DNA of 44,398 bases from an uncultured Saprospiraceae bacterium. Its GTDB lineage: Bacteria; Bacteroidota; Bacteroidia; Chitinophagales; Saprospiraceae. Every line of letters begins with the position of its first letter. Position 1 is the stretch's first letter. The DNA is taken from positions 1 through 44,398 of the forward strand of contig CALLVG010000046.1 of the NCBI GenBank assembly GCA_938010715.1, written 5' to 3'. This document shows, one piece after another, positions 16,735-24,785 of this stretch. Made by a program: the position numbers and the translations under genes. Under the pieces are notes generated by a model. That model saw only the letters and a program-made list of their open reading frames with translations. It made no database searches and was not told the origin of the DNA.

Positions 16735-16796
16735 AAGGAACATGTAAAGAATAAATTGTAACAAAGTTGAATAATTATTTTTTACACGTTCCTTAG
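16733..16796. mobile_element. Element B: internally deleted copy of element A
   Basis: A 60-bp palindrome, with inverted-repeat ends CTAAGGAAC...GTTCCTTAG, lies immediately next to element G. Its first 49 bp are identical to the first 49 bp of element A, and its end TTATTTTTTACACGTTCCT is identical to the right end of A. The junction falls in the 9-bp sequence TTATTTTTT, present twice in A (9629-9637 and 9732-9740), so B equals A minus 103 bp between direct repeats. Confidence 0.85.
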
Positions 16797-17082
16797 TCAG
16801 TATGTTTTTATCATTCTTTATCGCAGACAAAGGAACTAATTTATTTAGAGTTCTATTGCATAGGGATAACGAAAAAAATAAAAAATCGTTGCCTAATCTA
16901 TTGAAAATGAGTGGATAACAGGTGTTTTGAAAACTTGATTGTAATAAGCAACTATGATAATTATAAGTTATCGATATAATTGCTCACTTCGAGGTAAAGC
17001 GATAAAAGTGCCACATTTGGTTGCCTTGAAGTTAAAGTTGAGCCAACTTCATTACTAAAAAATAACTTCTCTTTTCAATTCA

Positions 17083-17143
17083 AAAAAGTAGCAGAAAAAG
17101 AAGTATTTGCATGGATACAAAATATTTTAGAATAAAGTCTAAT
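17083..17143 (+). mobile_element. Element F: right-end fragment related to element E
   Basis: About 61 bp resemble the right end of the element at 32834-32998: AAGTAGC, GAAAAAGAAGTATTT, and the terminal ATATTTTAGAATAAAGTC are shared. A box 1-like GAGGTAAAGCG with a hairpin partner TTGCCTTGAAG lies about 90 bp to the left, but no matching left terminal repeat was found, so the copy is partial or decayed. Confidence 0.6.
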
Positions 17144-17179
17144 GATTTTTTGAAATCGGGAAGTTTTTTTTGAGCGTTT

Positions 17180-19105
17180 CTAAACTTTTACAGGAGACAA
17201 ACACTCCATTATTTTTTGATAAAGATCTTGGGGTTTGAAAGGTTTGGATAAATAATCATTCATACCTATTTCGATACATTTGTCTGCCTCTTGTTTTGAA
17301 GCGTTTGCGGTAAGGGCTATAATTGGAATGTCAGAGTTTTCTCTTATTTTTTTTGTGGCCTCTATTCCGTTCATTTCGGGCATTTGGATATCCATTAATA
17401 CCAAATCATATTTTTTGGATTTGAATGCTTCGACGGCGAGTTTTCCATTTTCAGCAATATCTACTTCGACTTTATTTGACCAAGTTTGTAGTACTTTCTT
17501 GGTGGACATTTGGTTGAGGAAGTGGTCCTCAGCCATCAAAATACGAAGTTGCTCCACTGGTTTTTGAAATTCAAATGTATTGGAAGTGGCGCTTATTTCA
17601 ATGGGTAAATTCAAAACAATTTCGTTTCCTTTGTCACCTTCAATAAAATCAATCTGCCCACCTAAATTTTCGACCAATTTTTTAACAATACTAAAATTGA
17701 GTGTGTGGCGTTGCTCGTTAGTCAGGTTATTTTGGTCAAAATCACTGTCAACTTCCTGTATTTCATTGAAACCAAACGGCTTTCCATTATTAGAAATATT
17801 AAAATTTAAAATTGAATTATCATTGATGTCAACTTTGGTATAAAGTTTCTCTCCACTACTCATTTTTCCTAATAGCAAATCAATTAGATTGAAATATACT
17901 AAAGAAATTTTTCCTCCATCTGCCAATATCTTTTTAGGAGCATTTTCCTCAATAACAAAGTTTACCTGAATTTTTGCGTTTTCAGCTTTAATACTTACTA
18001 ATTTATCAAGTCCGTTCAAAAATTCTGTAGTGACGTATTCTTCGATTTTCTTTGTCAGTTTTCCTCCTGAAAGGACACTGAAGTTCATCATATTGTTCAG
18101 AACAATAGACAAGTCATCAACGGAGGTTTTTAGTTTAGAGATAAAATCTGCTTGTTGAAGAGAGGTATCTGTATTTTCGAGCAAGTAAAGCAAATTGATT
18201 ACAGAGTTCAGTGGTGTTCTGATTTGAAAGTTCATACCCTCAAAAACCTGCTCTTGTATTTTTGCTTCTTGGTTAGAAATTTGCTTTTCGAACAATAATT
18301 GCTCCGATAGTTTCCGCTCCGTGATATCTTGAAGCGCACCAACCAAAAGGACTTTTTCAAAGTATTCGTCAAAATATATTTTGGCCTGTATAGCTAAATG
18401 TTTGATTTGTTTGCCACCGACGATGATTCGATGTTCGATGCGATGCAATTGCCCATCTTTCCCTGAGTTTTCGAAAAACTTTTCAACAGCTTCTCGGTCT
18501 TCTCGGTGTACATATCCTAAATAATCTGAAAGCGAAGGAGAAATGGTTTCTGGCTCAAACCCAAAAATTCTAAAAATTTCATCAGACCATTTCATTTTAA
18601 AACCAACAATGTCCATTTCCCAATTTCCAAAATGTGCCAACTCTTGCGCCTCCAAATATCGGTTTTCACTGATGGCCAATTCTTTGGCCATTTCCTCCAA
18701 TTTTGAATGCGTCTTGAATCGCTGCAAGGCATAGCGTATAGAACGACCCAACGTTTTGCCATCAAATTGACCTTTAACCAAAAAATCTTGTGCACCAGCT
18801 TTGATTGCTTGATTTCCGATAATCTCGTTGTTCATGCCCGTCATTACGATGATTGGCACGAAAGGCACCTTCTCCAAAAATCGAGAGAGCGTTTTGTAAC
18901 CATTACTATCAGGAAGAGACAAATCGAGCAGCACAATCTCAATGTCGTGGGTATTGACCATTTCGATACCATCAATTAAGGAGTCAGTGGTATGAAATTC
19001 ATGTTTGAAACCAACATCATTTAGGTAAATACGAATCAAATCTACATCACCCTTATTATCTTCAATCAGTAGGATTGGAACCTTACTTTTCGTATTCATC
19101 AACAT
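17180..19105 (-). CDS. Hybrid histidine kinase homologue with degenerate kinase core and two receiver domains
   Basis: A 641-residue soluble signalling protein. Domain order is receiver 1 (8-125, D61 in LLDLSLP, K111), a PAS/PAC sensor domain (145-265, ending DITERK), a HisKA-like dimerisation helix (285-350), a HATPase-like domain (365-505) and receiver 2 (520-638, E526-D527, D572 in MDIQMP, K621). The phosphoacceptor motif, usually MSHEIRTPLN, here reads MNFQIRTPLN, so the histidine is F293. The ATP-site motifs are also eroded: FNISNNGKPF stands for the DxGxG box and RHTLNFSIVKKL for GTGLGLAI. Autophosphorylation is therefore unlikely, while both receivers look intact. No membrane segment. 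An alternative start is M3. No partner is adjacent. Confidence 0.85.
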   Translation of the reverse strand: MLMNTKSKVPILLIEDNKGDVDLIRIYLNDVGFKHEFHTTDSLIDGIEMVNTHDIEIVLLDLSLPDSNGYKTLSRFLEKVPFVPIIVMTGMNNEIIGNQAIKAGAQDFLVKGQFDGKTLGRSIRYALQRFKTHSKLEEMAKELAISENRYLEAQELAHFGNWEMDIVGFKMKWSDEIFRIFGFEPETISPSLSDYLGYVHREDREAVEKFFENSGKDGQLHRIEHRIIVGGKQIKHLAIQAKIYFDEYFEKVLLVGALQDITERKLSEQLLFEKQISNQEAKIQEQVFEGMNFQIRTPLNSVINLLYLLENTDTSLQQADFISKLKTSVDDLSIVLNNMMNFSVLSGGKLTKKIEEYVTTEFLNGLDKLVSIKAENAKIQVNFVIEENAPKKILADGGKISLVYFNLIDLLLGKMSSGEKLYTKVDINDNSILNFNISNNGKPFGFNEIQEVDSDFDQNNLTNEQRHTLNFSIVKKLVENLGGQIDFIEGDKGNEIVLNLPIEISATSNTFEFQKPVEQLRILMAEDHFLNQMSTKKVLQTWSNKVEVDIAENGKLAVEAFKSKKYDLVLMDIQMPEMNGIEATKKIRENSDIPIIALTANASKQEADKCIEIGMNDYLSKPFKPQDLYQKIMECLSPVKV

Positions 19106-19291
19106 TTTGATTTGGCAGATCTACACATCAAGTTCATTAAGAAACTATGATGTTAAAGTGCTATTTTTTGATTTCGGTATTTTGAAGGATTGTAGAATTG
19201 AGTATGAAAGCAGGGAGATATTTGTAAAATAAATTACCTTGCCGTTCGGTATCAATGGTTTTTAATACGTCTCATATATAATCACCAACAA

Positions 19292-20269
19292 ATGCAAATT
19301 TCAAGCCAATTCATAGAGAAATACACTGATTTTCTTACGAAAAAGAAACTAAATCAATCTCCAAAAAAATTGTACGAACCAGTCAACTACATTTTATCTA
19401 TTGGTGGGAAGAGAATGCGCCCTCAATTAGTTTTGTGGGGTTGTTATTGTTTTGATGATAATTGGGAACGAGCCTTGCCTGTTGCGCATGGAGTGGAAGT
19501 ATTTCACAATTTCACGCTGGTTCATGATGATATTATGGATGAGGCACCACTCCGTAGAGGGAAAAGTACGGTTCATCATAAGTTTGATACCAATACTGCT
19601 ATTTTGTCTGGAGATGTAATGTTGTTATTATCTTATGATTATCTATTTGAAGTTGAAAAAGGTAAATACTTCAAAAAATTATTTCCTGTTTTTAATAAAA
19701 TAGCAATAGAAGTTTGTGAAGGCCAACAATATGACATGGATTTTGAGACCATGAACAAGGTCACAGTCAAAGAATACTTAAAAATGATTGAATTGAAAAC
19801 CGCTGCCTTGCTTGGTGGAGCGATTCGTTTGGGCGCTATTGTAGGTGGAGCGAAACAGCGGGATGCCAAATTGATTGAGCAGTTTGCTCGTTGGATGGGC
19901 GTAGCATTTCAAATACAAGATGATGTTTTGGATTCGTTTGGTGACCCTAAAAAATTTGGTAAAAAAGTAGGTGGAGACATTGTTCAAAACAAAAAAACAC
20001 TGCTCTATCTGACTGCTCTCAAAGAAAGTAAAGGAAGTCAGAGAAAGGAATTATTGGCTTTATATTCAGGTGAAACTGAGGACGAAAAGTCAAAAATCAA
20101 TCGCGTCAAAGAAATTTTTAAAGATTTGAAAGTAGTTGAAACGGCCCAAAAATTTCAAAATGATTACATCGTTAAAGCGTACCAACAACTCGAAAAAGTA
20201 AATGCGCCAAAATCAAGAAAAGATGCCCTAAGAAATTGGGCAGAGCAATTGGTGGTAAGGGAAGTTTAA
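19292..20269 (+). CDS. Polyprenyl diphosphate synthase (trans-isoprenyl), short-chain type
   Basis: A 325-residue all-alpha prenyltransferase that condenses isopentenyl diphosphate with allylic diphosphates to supply isoprenoid chains. It has GGKRMRPQL at 38-46, the first aspartate-rich motif DDIMD at 79-83 followed by LRRG, and the second DDVLD at 210-214 in FQIQDDVLDSFGD, then KKVGGDIVQNKKT. The residue five before the first motif is aromatic (F74 in HNFTLVHDD), which in characterised relatives limits chain length, pointing to a farnesyl- or geranylgeranyl-type product rather than IspB octaprenyl. Product length is inferred. It diverges from the kinase gene. Confidence 0.92.
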   Translation: MQISSQFIEKYTDFLTKKKLNQSPKKLYEPVNYILSIGGKRMRPQLVLWGCYCFDDNWERALPVAHGVEVFHNFTLVHDDIMDEAPLRRGKSTVHHKFDTNTAILSGDVMLLLSYDYLFEVEKGKYFKKLFPVFNKIAIEVCEGQQYDMDFETMNKVTVKEYLKMIELKTAALLGGAIRLGAIVGGAKQRDAKLIEQFARWMGVAFQIQDDVLDSFGDPKKFGKKVGGDIVQNKKTLLYLTALKESKGSQRKELLALYSGETEDEKSKINRVKEIFKDLKVVETAQKFQNDYIVKAYQQLEKVNAPKSRKDALRNWAEQLVVREV

Positions 20270-20388
20270 CTTTCTTGTGGCATTAACTTTGGATAGGTAT
20301 GTTGGATTACTCTCATTATTTTAAGACTTTTGCATTTCTAAATTGGGTAATGATTTACCTTACGAATCAAATTATAAATTCCATAAAC

Positions 20389-21303
20389 ATGAAAAAAGTA
20401 TTAATTCTTCTCTTTAGTCTTAGTTTTTTTGGACTTGATGCTCAGGTGAAGCAGCAGAGCCGAACCAATAGAAAACAAACTGTCAAGAAAAACACTGACG
20501 GAAAATTAGTTCCCAAGTATAAGCGATTTGAGAAAACACGAGCTAAAGCAGAGAAAAAAAATCAAAAAAAGGCTGCTCCAAGTTTTGAAGGTGTAATCAA
20601 ACTGGTTAATTCTGATGTTAAAGGATTGAAAGGGGAGTTTTTGATTAATGGTAAAAAAGTTGCAGCAACATTGCCTGGAGCAACAAAAGCAGGCAATAAG
20701 GTTTTCATCTTAAATGACGAAAGAGTAGAAATTTCCCTTCAAACTCAGCAGGGTAGCAAACTTGCGATCAAGCAAAGAAGAGTACCGTTGAAAATGCCAA
20801 AAGGTGTTTCGACTGATAAAAAAGAAAAAGGCGTTACAAAAATTATTAAGACAGGTGAAACCAAAACGATTGGTGAATACAAATGCCATGAGGTTACCAT
20901 CAAAGATAATTTGACTGATTTCCAAGCTTGGGTGACGATGCAAGTTCCAGTTAATATCAAAGACATCCTTCCAAAAACTGTGACGGTTGCCGAATATTTA
21001 AAACTAGTAAATTCAAGAGATGGAATTATGAATGCTATGGTAATGGAAGCTACTCAAAAAGATATTGCTACTGGCAAGTCTTTTACCATTACAGCACAAG
21101 TAGATAAGAAAAAAATAAAAGATAAAGAGTTTGAAATTCCTGATGGCTACCGTTTGGTTGATCAAACAAGAATGAGTACAAATGTAAGAGCCATTTCACC
21201 TGCTTCAAGTGTAGGAGCTGCACAAAATAAAGTGAAAGATGCCATGAAAAAAATGGAGGAGGCTCATGCAAAGGAAGCTCCAGCGGCTCCAATTAAAGAG
21301 TAA
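20389..21303 (+). CDS. Exported lysine-rich protein, DUF4412-like
   Basis: A 304-residue exported protein. I start at MKKVLILLFSLSFFGLDAQ because this is a complete signal peptide; the 30 codons upstream in the open frame are not signal-like. A very basic segment follows (residues 20-60, rich in K, R, Q). The rest resembles the Bacteroidota family in which a stored metal or ion state is described by segments such as TKTIGEYKCHEVTI and FQAWVTMQVPVNIK (DUF4412-type pattern), ending in a helical tail with MKKMEEAHAKEAPAAP. Assignment to that family is tentative. A strong terminator follows 30 bp after the stop. Confidence 0.7.
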   Translation: MKKVLILLFSLSFFGLDAQVKQQSRTNRKQTVKKNTDGKLVPKYKRFEKTRAKAEKKNQKKAAPSFEGVIKLVNSDVKGLKGEFLINGKKVAATLPGATKAGNKVFILNDERVEISLQTQQGSKLAIKQRRVPLKMPKGVSTDKKEKGVTKIIKTGETKTIGEYKCHEVTIKDNLTDFQAWVTMQVPVNIKDILPKTVTVAEYLKLVNSRDGIMNAMVMEATQKDIATGKSFTITAQVDKKKIKDKEFEIPDGYRLVDQTRMSTNVRAISPASSVGAAQNKVKDAMKKMEEAHAKEAPAAPIKE

Positions 21304-21333
21304 ATTCTACTAATTTTAATATAATACATTACG

Positions 21334-21364
21334 AAGCCTCGCATTTCATGCGAGGCTTTTTTTT
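21334..21364 (+). terminator. Rho-independent terminator
   Basis: AAGCCTCGCAT pairs perfectly with ATGCGAGGCTT across a 3-nt loop and is followed by seven T. It ends the exported-protein gene and runs directly into the -7 element of the M28 peptidase gene. Confidence 0.9.
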
Positions 21365-21371
21365 ATATTTG
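21364..21371 (+). promoter_or_regulatory. -7 promoter element (TATATTTG) close to the M28 peptidase start
   Basis: This exact TAnnTTTG match starts at the last T of the upstream terminator and ends only 11 bp before the ATG at 21383. If used, the transcript would have a leader of only a few nucleotides. The -33 position would fall inside the terminator stem and shows no good TTG. Confidence 0.4.
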
Positions 21372-21382
21372 GAATAAAAAAA

Positions 21383-22927
21383 ATGAAACAAACATTTCTC
21401 CTCTCAATTTTAGCTTTTCCTTTGCTTCTTTTTTCTCAAAATCAGATTCCTGATGTTGAAATAGTAAATGTAGATAACGACCTGAATAACAATGAGTTAA
21501 CTGTGACTTATAACCTTTTTGATGCCGAAAATGATGAATGTAGTATCGTTGTCTTTTTGTCTGAGAATGGGGGAGTAACCTTCCCTTGGGAAGTGATGGC
21601 AACAGGAGATCAAGGTAGCGGTATTCCTCCAGGAATGAACAAAGTTGTAAAATTCAACTATGGTGAGCAAATGGCAAATCTTGCTGTAAAAATTTTGGCG
21701 ATGGATGGCGGTTCTTTTGATATTGAAGAAATTATCTCAAAAATTGATAGTAATGAATTGAAGAATCAGCTTTCATTTTTTCAAGGAATTAGGCATCGAG
21801 TGACTGGGGCTGAACATTTGGAGGCTACCAAAGATTCGATAGAAAATGCTTTTGAAAATGCAGGGCTTGAATGGGAATCTTTTCCTTTCAATTTGGGAAG
21901 TTATGAAGCAAAAAATATCGAAGGAACATTGAGAGGAACTGTTTTTGATGGTGATTATTTAATGGTTGGTGGGCATTTTGACTCCGTTTTTGACTCTCCT
22001 GGTGCAGATGATAATGGTTCTGCAATTGTTGGAATGTTAGAAGCATTACGAATTTTAAAAGATTACCGTTTTCAAAAAACCATAAAATTTATAGGTTTTG
22101 ATTTAGAAGAAGAAGGACTTGACGGAAGTATCCATTATACGGGTAATAACTTGCACCCCGATGAGGATTGTAATGGATTTTTTGATTTTGAAATGATTGG
22201 ATATTATTCAAATCAACCGGGTAGTCAAAGCTTGCCTACTGGATTCGAAATTTTGTTTCCAGACGTGTTAGCTGAACTTGAAGCGGATTCTTTTCGAGGA
22301 AATTTTATCAATGTGGTTGGAAACACCGAAAACAGTTTTGAACTTCAAAATAGTTTTGAAACGATAGGCAAACAGCATGTTCCAGATTTGAAAATCATTG
22401 GCTTATCTGCCCCTGGAACAGGTGTGTTGACGCCTGATTTATTGAGAAGTGACCATGCTCCTTTTTGGTTGGCTGGGCTTCCTGCAGTCATGATTACAGA
22501 TGGAGCTAATTTTAGAAATCCACATTATCATGGCCCCAATGATGTGTTGGATTCTTTGAATTTTACCTTTATGAGCAAGGTTGTCAAAGCTACCATCGCC
22601 ACAATCGTTGAGTTAGCGGAGCCTCATCATGCCAACTATGATATTGCAGTTTTTGGCTCAACAGTTGGGTTAAATGAAATTAAAAAAGAGCGAATAAAAG
22701 TTTACCCAAATCCAGCGTCAAAAGGCCTCTGGGTTGAAACAGAAAACCCACATAATTCAATTGAAAATTTGAAGGTTTTTGATGTGATGGGGAAGGAGAT
22801 TTTTAGTTCCGAAGACGTCAATCAGCCTAAGATTAACTTATCTGTTGAGCAACTTGTTTCGGGGGCTTACATTTTACAAGTCATTGTAAATGAGCAGATT
22901 ATAAATAAAATATTTATAGTTGATTGA
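21383..22927 (+). CDS. Secreted M28-family aminopeptidase with T9SS sorting domain
   Basis: A 514-residue secreted zinc peptidase. The signal peptide is MKQTFLLSILAFPLLLFSQN. An Ig-like domain covers about 20-112 (GGVTFPWEVMATGDQGSGI). The M28 catalytic domain covers about 120-420: GGHFDS (H198), GADDNGS (D210, bridging ligand), FDLEEEGLDGS (E243/E244, base and ligand) and SDHAPFWLAGLPAVM. A C-terminal T9SS sorting domain follows at about 435-514 (VYPNPASKGLWVE, LKVFDVMGKEIFSS, SGAYILQVIV). It probably removes N-terminal residues from peptides outside the cell. It is monocistronic or followed only by the structured palindrome at 22995. Confidence 0.93.
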   Translation: MKQTFLLSILAFPLLLFSQNQIPDVEIVNVDNDLNNNELTVTYNLFDAENDECSIVVFLSENGGVTFPWEVMATGDQGSGIPPGMNKVVKFNYGEQMANLAVKILAMDGGSFDIEEIISKIDSNELKNQLSFFQGIRHRVTGAEHLEATKDSIENAFENAGLEWESFPFNLGSYEAKNIEGTLRGTVFDGDYLMVGGHFDSVFDSPGADDNGSAIVGMLEALRILKDYRFQKTIKFIGFDLEEEGLDGSIHYTGNNLHPDEDCNGFFDFEMIGYYSNQPGSQSLPTGFEILFPDVLAELEADSFRGNFINVVGNTENSFELQNSFETIGKQHVPDLKIIGLSAPGTGVLTPDLLRSDHAPFWLAGLPAVMITDGANFRNPHYHGPNDVLDSLNFTFMSKVVKATIATIVELAEPHHANYDIAVFGSTVGLNEIKKERIKVYPNPASKGLWVETENPHNSIENLKVFDVMGKEIFSSEDVNQPKINLSVEQLVSGAYILQVIVNEQIINKIFIVD

Positions 22928-22994
22928 TGTCCGCCCTTATTTCAAAATAGTTTTAAAAAGAACGATTTCGTTTATTTTTGTAAAAGTCATCTTA

Positions 22995-23120
22995 GTACAG
23001 GACAAAACATAGGTTTACTAAACTTCGCCTTAAATTAAAGGCTCGATTTTAAAAGGTTGATATCGGAAGTTACATTAAAATCAAGTTTAGTAAACCTCCG
23101 ATTCTAATTTTGTCCTGTAC
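22995..23120. repeat. Element I: 126-bp highly structured inverted repeat
   Basis: Outer arms GTACAGGACAAAA/TTTTGTCCTGTAC (13 bp, perfect) enclose a second perfect 15-bp pair AGGTTTACTAAACTT/AAGTTTAGTAAACCT. Inside are a hairpin GCCTTaaattaAAGGC and a stem GATTTTAA/TTAAAATC. The whole would fold into a branched structure. The terminal repeat is unlike those of elements A-G, and the box 1/box 2 core is not evident, so it may be a separate family. It lies between the M28 peptidase and the next secreted-protein gene, 22 bp before the latter's ATG. Confidence 0.75.
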
Positions 23121-23142
23121 ATAGAAAAGTCATTTAAAGTTT

Positions 23143-24399
23143 ATGAAAATACATATTAAAAAAATTGCAAAGACAAATAAATGGGTCGTTTTGACTTGTT
23201 TCATGCTCTTGGCTTTTGCAATTGATACAACAGAAGCACAAAGAGGATGCACCGATCCGCAAGCAATAAATTACGATAAAACGGCAGTAGAAAACGATGG
23301 GAGTTGTATCTACCTTGAAACAAATTATACCCCAATTTGCCTTTCAGTTTTTGAAGATGAACTCAATGAATGCTCCGGTCTTCAATTCTTGGGTCATAAA
23401 TTATTTGCTATAAATGATGGTGGAAATGGCCCTCAAGTATTTGAAATTGATAGCATGAATGGTCAGATAAAAAGAAGCATTTGGATTGATGGCACCACGA
23501 ATGTTGATTGGGAAGACCTCACTGCTGATGATGACTTTTTGTACATCGGGGATTTTGGAAATAACTTGGGTACAAGGAGAAATCTTAAAATTATCAAAGT
23601 ACCAAAATCTGAATTGGGCAGCGATACGGCAAGTGCAGAAGAGATAACTTTTAGTTACGCAGATCAAGTAGATTTTACTCCTCAAAATCGAAACAATGAT
23701 TATGATTGCGAAGCATTTTTCGCTTATGGAGATAGTCTTTATTTATTTTCAAAAAATTGGGTGGATGAGAAAACACGATTGTATGTTTTGCCAAAATCAG
23801 GTGATAATATTTCAGTAAATCCAATTGCAGAATTTGATGTAAATGGACAAATAACAGCTGCTGATATTTCTGATGATGGAAAGCAAATTTTGCTTTTAGG
23901 TTATACTGAGCAAGGCAATAGCTTTATGTGGTTACTCTTTGATTATCAGGACTTTAGCCCTTTTTCTGGGAACAAAAGAAAGATAAAATTGGGTAGTGTT
24001 ATAGTGCGTGCACAAATCGAAGCATTGGCTTTTCAGAGCAACGATGAGGGCTTTATTGGTGGAGAAGATTTCTCCGTTATTGAAGGGAAATTTACTCATT
24101 TTAAAATTTCGCAATGGATTAATAATCCTTCTTCGACCAATAATTTTGCGGCAGCTGATTTACTTCATTTGTATCCCAATCCATTTGAGGAAGAACTGTT
24201 GGTTGATGTAAAAACTGATGGATTGAAAATAAAGAAAATTGAACTTTATAATTCGCTTGGAAAGCGAGTCATTCGCAAAAGAAAAAACTTAAAAAAGCGA
24301 ATTAGAATTAATGGAAATAAATTAGAATCTGGTCTTTATGTAATGCGCATTTTTACAAAAAAAAGTGGAGTGATTGTTCGTAAAGTTGTAAGACTCTAA
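23143..24399 (+). CDS. Secreted T9SS protein with propeller-like middle domain
   Basis: A 418-residue secreted protein. The signal region is long (KWVVLTCFMLLAFAIDTTEAQ). It is followed at once by the Bacteroidota calcium-type repeat GCTDPQAINYDKTAVENDGSC. Residues 60-330 have repeated blade-like strands with DG/DD turns (LQFLGHKLFAINDGGNGPQVFEI, DDDFLYIGDFGNN, AADISDDGKQILLLGYTE), suggesting a beta-propeller. The last 75 residues are a T9SS sorting domain (LYPNPFEEELLVDV, IELYNSLGKRVIR, ESGLYVMRIF). No catalytic residues assigned. A strong hairpin follows the stop by only 9 bp. Confidence 0.85.
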   Translation: MKIHIKKIAKTNKWVVLTCFMLLAFAIDTTEAQRGCTDPQAINYDKTAVENDGSCIYLETNYTPICLSVFEDELNECSGLQFLGHKLFAINDGGNGPQVFEIDSMNGQIKRSIWIDGTTNVDWEDLTADDDFLYIGDFGNNLGTRRNLKIIKVPKSELGSDTASAEEITFSYADQVDFTPQNRNNDYDCEAFFAYGDSLYLFSKNWVDEKTRLYVLPKSGDNISVNPIAEFDVNGQITAADISDDGKQILLLGYTEQGNSFMWLLFDYQDFSPFSGNKRKIKLGSVIVRAQIEALAFQSNDEGFIGGEDFSVIEGKFTHFKISQWINNPSSTNNFAAADLLHLYPNPFEEELLVDVKTDGLKIKKIELYNSLGKRVIRKRKNLKKRIRINGNKLESGLYVMRIFTKKSGVIVRKVVRL

Positions 24400-24403
24400 A
24401 TTA

Positions 24404-24442
24404 AAAAACGCCTCCTCAACCGAAGTCGAGGAAGGCGTTCTT
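24404..24442. terminator. Terminator hairpin
   Basis: AACGCCTCCTC pairs with GAGGAAGGCGTT (one bulge). The run of six A on its left gives a T-run only for leftward transcription; the rightward side continues CTTGTAT. It lies 5 bp after the stop of the secreted-protein gene. Confidence 0.65.
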
Positions 24443-24536
24443 GTATAAACAAACAAAAAACATTAGCCAAATTTGATCCCTTTAACAGTAGTTTAAGATG
24501 ATTGTTTAAAGAATTTCATTTTTTTTATCTTTAAAA

Positions 24537-24576
24537 AATAAAGCCTCGATAATTCGTTGATTATCAAGGCTTTATT
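24537..24576. terminator. Terminator hairpin, mainly leftward
   Basis: AATAAAGCCTCGATAAT and ATTATCAAGGCTTTATT form a 17-bp stem with one mismatch and a 6-nt loop. The leftward transcript continues into TTATTTTTTAAAG, a good T-run, so it probably ends the Fe-S gene transcript after it has read through element C. Confidence 0.75.
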
Positions 24577-24595
24577 GATTGATTCGGTTTTGTTA

Positions 24596-24782
24596 AGAGC
24601 TTGTTTAGAATTCTATGATGAGCAAAAGTGAGGAAAATTTGTTTTGAATAAGGCAAAAAAAACGTAGGCAATGCCTTATCATCCTGGGTTTGTTTGAGGC
24701 CAGAACATCAAAGGCTTTTTAACGCAATTCAAAATTAAATTTGCCATTTGTAGCCAATTGATAAAAAATTTAAACAAGCTCT
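24596..24782 (+). mobile_element. Element C: 187-bp non-autonomous inverted-repeat element
   Basis: Ends AGAGCTTGTTTA...TAAACAAGCTCT are inverted repeats of 12 bp. The core contains box 1 AAGGCAAAAAAAACG (about 24651), the pairing GGCA...TGCC, and box 2 TTTTTAACGC; the second half of box 2 is not clear. It ends 3 bp after the stop codon of the leftward Fe-S gene and lies between that gene and its terminator. Same layout as A, D, E and G with a different terminal repeat. Confidence 0.72.
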
Positions 24783-24785
24783 AAA

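Larger units (their letters stand above)
16481..17179. other. Gene-free 699-bp region dense in repeat elements
   Basis: The space between the PorE-like gene and the hybrid kinase holds element G (16574-16734), the collapsed element B directly abutting it (16733-16796) and a partial element F (ending 17143). The stretch 16798-16980 shows no open frame, hairpin or repeat that I can support. No promoter for the PorE-like gene was identified with confidence. Confidence 0.6.
24400..24785. other. Intergenic region between convergent genes: two hairpins and element C
   Basis: 386 bp between two convergent genes. It contains the hairpin at 24404-24442, the hairpin at 24537-24576 and the 187-bp element C (24596-24782). 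Nothing else is recognisable. Confidence 0.6.

Noticed and set aside
16798-16980. Possible degraded gene between element B and element F
   Set aside because: No frame longer than a few dozen codons, no recognisable protein fragment and no matching terminal repeat for F was found.
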